NCBI GenBank assembly: GCA_003963365.1
Contig: RXJG01000003.1
Coordinates: forward strand, 302,878 to 366,877
DNA length: 64,000 bases
DNA from: Sphingobacteriales bacterium
Lineage (GTDB): Bacteria; Bacteroidota; Bacteroidia; Chitinophagales; Chitinophagaceae
Direction of reading: 5' to 3'
The notes under the pieces are model-generated. The model worked only from the letters and a program-made list of their open reading frames with translations. It searched no databases and was not told the origin of the DNA. Made by a program: the position numbers and the translations under genes. Shown here piece by piece: positions 58,400-64,000 of this stretch (positions within the stretch are counted from its first letter, which is position 1; every line of letters begins with the position of its first letter).

Positions 58400-59689
58400 T
58401 TAAAACCGAAACTGCACCCGGCAGGTAAACACATTATCTTTTACATCGCCGGTGTAACCAGCCAAACTCGTTTTTTCGTTGGTAACAATTTCATACCATA
58501 AAACAAGTTTCAGGTTTTCACTTATATAATTGGTATAACCAAAACCTAAAGTGGAGTATTTAATATCAGTAGCGGTTACATTATTGCGTTTACCAATATC
58601 CGTTCCGCTGATTTTAGTATTTGGGTCATACCAATCGAACTTAACACCTAACTGGTGATGAGGGTTAACAATATTGGTAAGGAAATAAAAATAAGCTCCA
58701 TTAAACGGACGAACGTATATTGGTTCTTTTAATAAATTTCCGGGTGATTCTGAAGTGGAGGCAGCAGCACTTTGAATCCCCCACCAGTACTCCGCTCTTA
58801 ATTCAGTGGCGCCTGCTTTAGTTTTTATTTTCAACTGGGCATCTGCTTCATAATATTTACGGGGGGCTTTGCTGTTAACATTAGCGCCTGATTTATCGGC
58901 TAAAAAAGCACCATTAACCATTTTATACCGGGTGGAATCCTTTTGCAACCATCCACCCTGCAATGTTCCAATTGCGGCTGATAAAGTGAGTTGTTTACTT
59001 ATGTGAACAGGTTTTAAAGCAATGCGGCTGATAATATCTTTATAGCTGTCATAATCTGTTGTAGCTGTTAAGCCCTGCCCGTTAAAAACACCTACATCCC
59101 AGCGGAAATTTTTTAATGGATGATTTTTCTTTCTTGGCTCAAAGGTGATCATTGCTCCCAGGTCTCTTTCTGTTTTCATGAGTATCTGGCTCATCCTTCC
59201 TCTTTCAGGTGATTCTCTGTCTGATGATGACAAGTTGAGCTCGTACCCAAATGGCCGGGCAAACATTCCTACTGTACCGGAGAAATCCTGGAATTTATTT
59301 TCATAAAATCTTCCCCAAAAATCACGGATGAATACACCTCTTTCTGATCCGTCAAACTGAAATACAAATTGTAGCTGAGGTTGATTCTTATCATTAAACC
59401 TGGCATAATCAAAACGCAATCTTCCTCTTCGCAGCATAAAACGATTGTTCACGTCAGCTGGAAAATCACCACCATCAAAAGTTTTTCCACCCCTTGTTTG
59501 AATAACCTGGAATTCTGGTTGTATATAACCGCTTATTCTAATATGATCAAACTTCTTGTACAATCCAAGAAACCCCTTACCCATCTCTTTGGTCGTATCT
59601 ATCATATCCATTAAAAACTGTGTTTTCCCTGTAAAGGACATGAGCAGAAAAGCCAATACCGGCAATACTTTGCAGGATATAATCTTCAT
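58400..59689 (-). CDS. OprP/OprO-like phosphate-selective porin
   Basis: A 429-residue outer-membrane porin with signal peptide MKIISCKVLPVLAFLLMSFT ending near GKTQ. Strands typical of the porin O/P family are seen: IRISGYIQPEFQVIQTRG, NRFMLRRGRLRFDYARF, QLQFVFQFDGSERGVFIRDFW, TVGMFARPFGYELNLSSSDRESPERG and the final VFTCRVQFRF. The gene is divergent from a PhoU-like DUF47 gene and a PiT phosphate transporter, which supports phosphate or polyphosphate uptake. It starts at the ATG at 59689. No -7 box with a perfect TAnnTTTG is visible in the 127-base divergent gap on this strand. Confidence 0.9.
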   Translation of the reverse strand: MKIISCKVLPVLAFLLMSFTGKTQFLMDMIDTTKEMGKGFLGLYKKFDHIRISGYIQPEFQVIQTRGGKTFDGGDFPADVNNRFMLRRGRLRFDYARFNDKNQPQLQFVFQFDGSERGVFIRDFWGRFYENKFQDFSGTVGMFARPFGYELNLSSSDRESPERGRMSQILMKTERDLGAMITFEPRKKNHPLKNFRWDVGVFNGQGLTATTDYDSYKDIISRIALKPVHISKQLTLSAAIGTLQGGWLQKDSTRYKMVNGAFLADKSGANVNSKAPRKYYEADAQLKIKTKAGATELRAEYWWGIQSAAASTSESPGNLLKEPIYVRPFNGAYFYFLTNIVNPHHQLGVKFDWYDPNTKISGTDIGKRNNVTATDIKYSTLGFGYTNYISENLKLVLWYEIVTNEKTSLAGYTGDVKDNVFTCRVQFRF

Positions 59690-59816
59690 TAATTTTCTTT
59701 AAGCGCTGTAATCTAATAATAATTTTAAATTAACCCAGTGTTAAGAAATTATTACCAATTATACCCGGCGTTAATGCAAGCCCTAAATACTTAAACTTTG
59801 CGCAAATTATTTCGCA

Positions 59817-60464
59817 ATGGTTATCAATACTTTTTTCAGAATTTTTCTGCCTAAAGACAAAATTTTCTACGAGCTTTTTGAAGATGTAGCCGGTACCCTC
59901 ACAATAATGGGCGACAAATTAAAGGAATTGGTAAATGAACCGGATTTTGACAACCGATCAAAACTTATTCAGGAAATTGAGGACCTGGAGCATGTAAACG
60001 ACGATTATACACATAAAATATTTACTGAACTCGGTAAAAATTTCATTACACCCTTTGACAGGGAAGATATTCACTACCTGGCTACGGCATTAGATGATAT
60101 TGCAGACTATATATATTCATCTGCAAAAAAAATAAACTTCTACCGGGTTAATCCTAATGATATTGGTATCCAAAAAATGGCTGACCTGATTGCTTTCGGT
60201 TGCAAAGAAGTACAAAAGGCAGTAGTAGAGCTGCGTAATATGAAGAATATGCGCCAGATCACTGATGCATTGGTAGCCATCAACAGTATAGAAAACCAGG
60301 GCGATGATATTTTTGATATGAGCATCGAACGCTTATTCGCTACCGAACCAGACGCCAAAGAGGTAATTAAGAAAAGAGAGATTTACCAGGTATTGGAAAT
60401 TGTTACTGACAAATGTGAAGATGCTGGTAACGTAATTGAATCCATCATCGTTAAATACGCTTAA
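59817..60464 (+). CDS. DUF47 PhoU-like phosphate transport regulator
   Basis: A 215-residue cytoplasmic all-helical protein of the DUF47 (TIGR00153) family, PhoU-like, with regularly spaced acidic metal-binding motifs: DLEHVNDDYTHKIF (about 51-64), DIHYLATALDDIADYIY (about 82-98), IENQGDDIFDM and DKCEDAGNVIESIIVKYA at the end. Such proteins are almost always encoded before a PiT transporter and are thought to control its activity. That arrangement is seen here, with pit 76 bases downstream. The ATG at 59817 follows TAAACTTTGCG and TTATTTCGCA, both near matches to promoter boxes. Confidence 0.94.
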   Translation: MVINTFFRIFLPKDKIFYELFEDVAGTLTIMGDKLKELVNEPDFDNRSKLIQEIEDLEHVNDDYTHKIFTELGKNFITPFDREDIHYLATALDDIADYIYSSAKKINFYRVNPNDIGIQKMADLIAFGCKEVQKAVVELRNMKNMRQITDALVAINSIENQGDDIFDMSIERLFATEPDAKEVIKKREIYQVLEIVTDKCEDAGNVIESIIVKYA

Positions 60465-60480
60465 AACATTTGTCAATACA

Positions 60481-60540
60481 CCAGTTTGAAAATATATTCA
60501 TTTTCAAATTGTCAAATTTTCAAATTGCCAAATTACCGCT
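60481..60540 (+). repeat. TTTCAAATTG word patch before pit
   Basis: Degenerate copies of TTTCAAATTG (as TTTTCAAATTG, TCAAATTTTC, CAAATTGCC, AAATTACC) fill the 76-base gap between the DUF47 gene and pit up to the start codon. Confidence 0.5.
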
Positions 60541-61707
60541 ATGACATTACTTGTAATCATCATCATACTGGCGTTAGTGTTCGACTACATCAATGGTTTT
60601 CATGATGCAGCTAATTCTATTGCCACCATTGTTTCCACCAAAGTACTTACACCATTCCAGGCAGTATTATGGGCAGCGCTTTTTAATTTCGTTGCCTTTT
60701 TTATTTTTAAAGATCATGGTGTTGCCAGCACCATTGCTAAAACGGTAAAACCACAACACATCCAGGGCCATGAAATGCTGGTGGTAATTCTTGCTGGTTT
60801 AATAGCTGCAATAACATGGAACCTGCTTACATGGTGGTATGGTATTCCTTCTTCATCATCGCACACCTTAATTGGTGGTTTTGCCGGGGCTGCACTGGCG
60901 CATACAGCATTTAGTAAAATCCCTGTTAAAGAGGTGCTGGAAATGGATTATGTATTGAAAATATTTTTGTTCATATTTTCTGCACCAATTATCGGGATGA
61001 TAATTTCTGCTTTTATTACTTTGGTAACGGTACAAAAAAGCATTTGGCTTCGCCTGGGTATTATAGCGGTTGCCACTTTTTTAACCGTAGAATTTATTCC
61101 TTTCAATTTTTGGGTAAAATGGGGTTTGGTAGGTATAGCCATTATTTTTTCACTTTCCTACCTGTATCTTCATTTTAATAATCCCAATGCTTACAGAACG
61201 GCTAATATGTTTAAGCGGCTTCAATTACTTTCTTCAGCCGCATTTAGTATTGGCCATGGGGGTAATGATGCACAAAAAGTAATGGGCATTATATCAGCGG
61301 CATTAGTTGCCAATCATATTGCTGGCGGCTTTGGTATAACTGACATAAAAAATATGCCTGCCTGGGTTCCGCTTGCCTGTTATACCTCAATAGCATTGGG
61401 AACTATGAGCGGCGGCTGGAAGATTGTAAAAACAATGGGCACCAAGATTACTAAAGTAACCCCGCTCGAAGGAGTATGTGCTGAAACCGCCGGTGCTATT
61501 ACTTTGTTTATGACTGAGAAATTAAAAATTCCTGTATCCACTACGCACACCATTACCGGCTCTATTATTGGTGTGGGCGCCACCAAACGTTTAAGTGCCG
61601 TTAGATGGGGCGTTACTACCAACTTGTTGTGGGCCTGGATACTAACAATCCCTGTTAGCGGTATGCTGGCCGCTATAGTCTATTGGATTGTATCTATATT
61701 CCTGTAA
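60541..61707 (+). CDS. pit: PiT-family inorganic phosphate transporter
   Basis: A 388-residue inner-membrane symporter of low-affinity phosphate uptake with about ten membrane segments. The duplicated PiT signatures are present: [24 protein letters not shown] in the N-terminal half, [18 protein letters not shown], then [18 protein letters not shown] and [21 protein letters not shown] in the C-terminal half. The order porin (divergent)-DUF47-pit supports a single phosphate import system across both membranes. A patch of TTTCAAATTG repeat words fills the gap before its ATG at 60541. A terminator follows at 61725. Confidence 0.96.
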   Translation: MTLLVIIIILALVFDYINGFHDAANSIATIVSTKVLTPFQAVLWAALFNFVAFFIFKDHGVASTIAKTVKPQHIQGHEMLVVILAGLIAAITWNLLTWWYGIPSSSSHTLIGGFAGAALAHTAFSKIPVKEVLEMDYVLKIFLFIFSAPIIGMIISAFITLVTVQKSIWLRLGIIAVATFLTVEFIPFNFWVKWGLVGIAIIFSLSYLYLHFNNPNAYRTANMFKRLQLLSSAAFSIGHGGNDAQKVMGIISAALVANHIAGGFGITDIKNMPAWVPLACYTSIALGTMSGGWKIVKTMGTKITKVTPLEGVCAETAGAITLFMTEKLKIPVSTTHTITGSIIGVGATKRLSAVRWGVTTNLLWAWILTIPVSGMLAAIVYWIVSIFL

Positions 61708-61724
61708 TCTATAATGTATTCCAT

Positions 61725-61759
61725 AAAAAAGCGGGTGATGTTTTTCATCCGCTTTTTTT
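61725..61759 (+). terminator. Terminator of the phosphate operon
   Basis: AAAAGCGGGTG pairs with CATCCGCTTTT (one G-T pair) around an 8-base loop, with T on the 3' side and A on the 5' side, so it could work in both directions. Confidence 0.85.
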
Positions 61760-61790
61760 ATTCATCTTTGCTTCAAACTATTATGCACAT

Positions 61791-62651
61791 ATGAAAGGAA
61801 TTATCCTAGCCGGCGGGTCAGGTACAAGATTACATCCTATAACGTATGCCATCAGTAAACAAATAATGCCCATTTACGATAAGCCTATGATTTATTACCC
61901 CCTCAGTACCTTAATGATGGCGGGTATAAAAGATATATTGATCATCTCCACACCGCATGATTTACCACATTTTAAAAGATTGTTTGGTGATGGTAAACAG
62001 TTGGGCTTACATTTTTCATATGCAGAGCAGGCTGTTCCAAATGGTTTAGCACAGGCATTTGTTATTGGTGCTGATTTTATTGGCAATGATAGTGTGGCTT
62101 TAGTGTTAGGCGATAATATTTTTTATGGTGCCGGTTTGGGAAAATTGCTGGAACAAAATACCCATCCGGATGGGGGTATCATTTACGCTTATCATGTAAG
62201 CGATCCTGAGCGTTATGGGGTGGTGGAGTTTGATAAAGAAATGAATGCTGTTTCCATTGAAGAAAAACCGGCAAAGCCAAAAAGTAGTTATGCAGTACCA
62301 GGTTTATATTTTTATGATAACACTGTGGTGGAAATTGCACAGAACCTGCAGCCATCACCACGGGGTGAATATGAAATTACCGATGTAAACAAAGAATATC
62401 TTAAAAGGGGAAAATTAAAAGTATCGGTACTGGATCGGGGCACTGCCTGGTTAGATACCGGAACCTTTGATTCACTTATGCAGGCCTCTCAGTTTGTACA
62501 GGTAATTGAACAAAGACAAGGAATAAAAATAGCCTGTATTGAAGAGATTGCTTACCGTAAAGGTTTTATCAACAAAGAGCAATTGATTGAAATGGCCCGG
62601 CCGCTTTTAAAAAGTGGTTATGGCCAATACCTGATAAATATCATTCACTAA
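61791..62651 (+). CDS. rfbA: Glucose-1-phosphate thymidylyltransferase RfbA
   Basis: It makes dTDP-glucose from dTTP and glucose 1-phosphate, the first step to dTDP-rhamnose and related sugars. The 286-residue product begins at the ATG at 61791 with [16 protein letters not shown] (nucleotide-binding loop). It continues with the family motifs [56 protein letters not shown] and [14 protein letters not shown]. The longer frame from 61683 passes through the upstream terminator and is wrong. A CATCTTTG box (61763-61770) lies 20 bases upstream. rfbB, C and D are not in the window. It may supply rhamnose or other deoxysugars to the glycan locus 17 kb upstream. Confidence 0.97.
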   Translation: MKGIILAGGSGTRLHPITYAISKQIMPIYDKPMIYYPLSTLMMAGIKDILIISTPHDLPHFKRLFGDGKQLGLHFSYAEQAVPNGLAQAFVIGADFIGNDSVALVLGDNIFYGAGLGKLLEQNTHPDGGIIYAYHVSDPERYGVVEFDKEMNAVSIEEKPAKPKSSYAVPGLYFYDNTVVEIAQNLQPSPRGEYEITDVNKEYLKRGKLKVSVLDRGTAWLDTGTFDSLMQASQFVQVIEQRQGIKIACIEEIAYRKGFINKEQLIEMARPLLKSGYGQYLINIIH

Positions 62652-62665
62652 CAAAATTAAAATTC

Positions 62666-62688
62666 CTCCCTTAAGGGAGTAAGGGGGT
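62666..62688 (+). repeat. Palindrome CTCCCTTAAGGGAG plus GGGGG abutting the galE start
   Basis: A perfect 14-base palindrome at 62666-62679 is followed by TAAGGGGGT and then the ATG at 62689. It is the best copy of the element family also seen at 4560 and 11694. Confidence 0.6.
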
Positions 62689-63744
62689 ATGAGTAAAATA
62701 TTAGTTACCGGCGGTTGTGGTTATATAGGTTCACACACCATTGTGGACCTCGTTGAAAATGGATATGAAGTAATTTCTGTTGATAATAATTCCCGTTCAT
62801 CTTCTAAAATACTGGAAGGTGTAGAAAAGATTATTGGCAAAAAGATCAAGAACTATAAAGTTGACTTGTGCGATTACAACGATACTCATGCCATCTTTAT
62901 GGAGAATGGTGATATTGAAGGCATCATTCATTTTGCCGCTTATAAATCTGTTGGTGAATCTGTAGAAAAACCTTTATTGTATTTTGAAAACAACCTCACC
63001 TCGCTGGTTAATTTATTAAAATGTGTGGATGAATTTGGAATACCTTACTTCGTTTTTTCTTCTTCCTGCACGGTGTATGGTAACCCGGATGAAATACCGG
63101 TTACAGAAGCTACACCACCCAAACCTGCTGCTTCGCCATATGGTTATACCAAGCAAATGGGTGAGCAAATAGTAAATGAGTTTATCAAAAGTTCACATGC
63201 CCAGGCAATCTTATTGCGTTACTTTAACCCGGTAGGTGCACACCCATCTAACTGGATTGGTGAAATGCCGATTGGTAAACCGGCCAACCTCGTACCTGCT
63301 ATTACACAAACAGCTATAGGAAAATTAAAAAGTATGCAGGTACATGGCGCAGATTATCCAACAAGGGATGGCAGTTGTCTGCGGGATTATATACATGTAT
63401 GCGATATTGCACATGCACATACACTGGCATTAAACTATTTGATTGAAAAAAGAAACAAAGCAGCCTGCGAAGTATTTAATCTCGGCACAGGCAATGGGGT
63501 TACCGTATTGGAAGCCATTAAGGCATTTGAAAAAATAAGTGGTGTAAAACTTAATTATACAATAGGAGAAAGAAGACCGGGTGATGTAATTGCCATTTAT
63601 GCCAATAACGATAAAGCCAAAAAAGAACTTGGCTGGCAATTGAAATATTCGCTGGACGATATGATGCGTACTGCCTGGGACTGGGAACAGCGGCTGGAAG
63701 AAGATGAGACTTTGTATGGAGAGCAAAAAGCAGGAGAGAATTGA
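62689..63744 (+). CDS. galE: UDP-glucose 4-epimerase GalE
   Basis: It interconverts UDP-glucose and UDP-galactose with bound NAD. The 351-residue product has the Rossmann motif TGGCGYIGSH (about 7-16), VDNNSRSS, HFAAYKSVGESVEKPL, the catalytic FSSSCTVYG serine region and the YxxxK pair in SPYGYTKQ, then RYFNPVGAHPS and RDYIHVCDIA. Full family length. It supplies UDP-galactose (or UDP-GalNAc) for surface glycans, in keeping with rfbA 37 bases upstream on the same strand, so the two likely form an operon. The ATG at 62689 directly follows a CTCCCTTAAGGGAG element. Confidence 0.96.
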   Translation: MSKILVTGGCGYIGSHTIVDLVENGYEVISVDNNSRSSSKILEGVEKIIGKKIKNYKVDLCDYNDTHAIFMENGDIEGIIHFAAYKSVGESVEKPLLYFENNLTSLVNLLKCVDEFGIPYFVFSSSCTVYGNPDEIPVTEATPPKPAASPYGYTKQMGEQIVNEFIKSSHAQAILLRYFNPVGAHPSNWIGEMPIGKPANLVPAITQTAIGKLKSMQVHGADYPTRDGSCLRDYIHVCDIAHAHTLALNYLIEKRNKAACEVFNLGTGNGVTVLEAIKAFEKISGVKLNYTIGERRPGDVIAIYANNDKAKKELGWQLKYSLDDMMRTAWDWEQRLEEDETLYGEQKAGEN

Positions 63745-63752
63745 ATACCCTA

Positions 63753-63768
63753 TCCCCAATACTGGGGA
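63753..63768. repeat. Small palindromic hairpin before the transposase gene
   Basis: TCCCCA (63753-63758) pairs with TGGGGA (63763-63768) around ATAC, between galE and the probable REP-associated transposase gene. There is no T run. It may be a REP-like element or a weak galE terminator. Confidence 0.35.
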
Positions 63769-63937
63769 AATGATGGATATTAATTTAACAGCACCGCAAA
63801 AACCTGGGCAGTAGTGCAACCACACCGCAGGGTACAACAGATGAATATACCAGGGCAGGAGAATAGAGAACTACTGCAAAATGTACAAGGTTCAGACAGA
63901 GAGGTAATAACTGCCGGGTTATTGCTAAATTTAAACT

Positions 63938-64000
63938 ATGTCAGTACGCCGTAAAATATGTGAAAAAGATGGTTTGTACTTTATTACTTTCACCTGTTAC
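63938..64000 (+). CDS. N terminus of a REP-associated (Y1) tyrosine transposase, cut by the edge
   Basis: The last 63 bases encode 21 residues: MSVRRKICEKDGLYFITF followed by TCY, without a stop. The YFITFTC strand is the characteristic opening of the Y1 HUH transposases of the RAYT type (typically G-x-YFITF...), and the short basic lead matches Bacteroidota members. The catalytic HUH and Tyr lie beyond the window. The 193-base gap to galE has a small palindrome and no further gene. This is the only mobile-element sign in the window. Identity is inferred from few residues. Confidence 0.6.
   Translation, partial: MSVRRKICEKDGLYFITFTCY

Noticed and set aside
63430..63837. 135-codon minus-strand frame at the end of galE
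   Set aside because: It is antisense to galE and its spacer, rich in Phe/Ile/Cys typical of a shadow frame.
1..64000. Search for tRNA, rRNA, riboswitches, CRISPR arrays and defence genes
   Set aside because: Nothing with convincing structure or motif was seen by eye; a covariance-model scan would be the deciding test.

Overview
The window looks like chromosomal DNA of an AT-rich Bacteroidota bacterium, most likely of the Chitinophagaceae or a close relative. This is inferred from gene content: PorX and PorT of the type IX secretion system, a carboxypeptidase-regulatory-domain TonB receptor, a DPP4-type S9 peptidase, a RemB/Wzi-like barrel, and a Bacteroidota-type dihydroorotase and MutS-like stub. 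It also rests on repeated Bacteroidota -7 promoter boxes (TAnnTTTG) a few bases upstream of start codons, with few Shine-Dalgarno sequences. No tRNA, rRNA, CRISPR array, prophage or complete insertion sequence was recognised.

Layout. 1-2.7 kb (minus): lpxD and an HD phosphohydrolase, with a possible gene start running off the left edge. 2.9-8 kb (plus): porX, a small unknown gene, a PhnP-like metallo-hydrolase, a helix-hairpin-helix protein and an acyl-CoA dehydrogenase. 8-11.6 kb (minus): a 56-residue protein, clpX, two tandem clpP paralogues and tsaE. 11.7-15.9 kb (plus): a copper-type P-ATPase and recQ. 16-20.2 kb (minus): an LTA-synthase-like sulfatase-fold enzyme, a PAP2 phosphatase, a membrane protein with a Cys/His tail and an orphan GroES-like protein. 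20.3-23.3 kb: an OmpR-family regulator, engB (minus), ubiE and porT. 23.4-27.4 kb (minus): an S9 peptidase and an outer-membrane barrel. 27.4-31.7 kb (plus): dihydroorotase, a MutS-like ATPase and a YifB/ComM ATPase.

32-48 kb is the accessory heart of the window: a polysaccharide assembly and export locus. One glycosyltransferase gene is followed by a tightly packed run of nine genes (32962-44005). The run holds glycosyltransferases, a coiled-coil protein, a methyltransferase with a long C-terminal coiled coil, a 1033-residue triple-domain glycosyltransferase, an RgpF-like protein, an unknown coiled-coil protein, a GT4-GT2 fusion and a Wzm/Wzt-type ABC exporter. A convergent O-antigen-ligase-like protein, a WaaE-like transferase and an MsbA-like exporter follow. 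With rfbA and galE near the right end, this suggests O-antigen or similar glycan made in the cytoplasm, exported by the ABC pathway and ligated to a lipid carrier. The coiled-coil proteins and a shared WYKxTYExRS motif are the least explained part.

48-64 kb: DUF983 and DUF2721 proteins, an M28 peptidase, a LytS/LytTR two-component pair, dxs, a large TonB-dependent receptor, and a phosphate module (OprP-like porin divergent from a PhoU-like DUF47 protein and a PiT transporter). Then come rfbA, galE and the first 21 codons of a probable REP-associated (Y1) transposase cut by the right edge. Small repeated words and short palindromes occur in many intergenic gaps, several directly abutting start codons.
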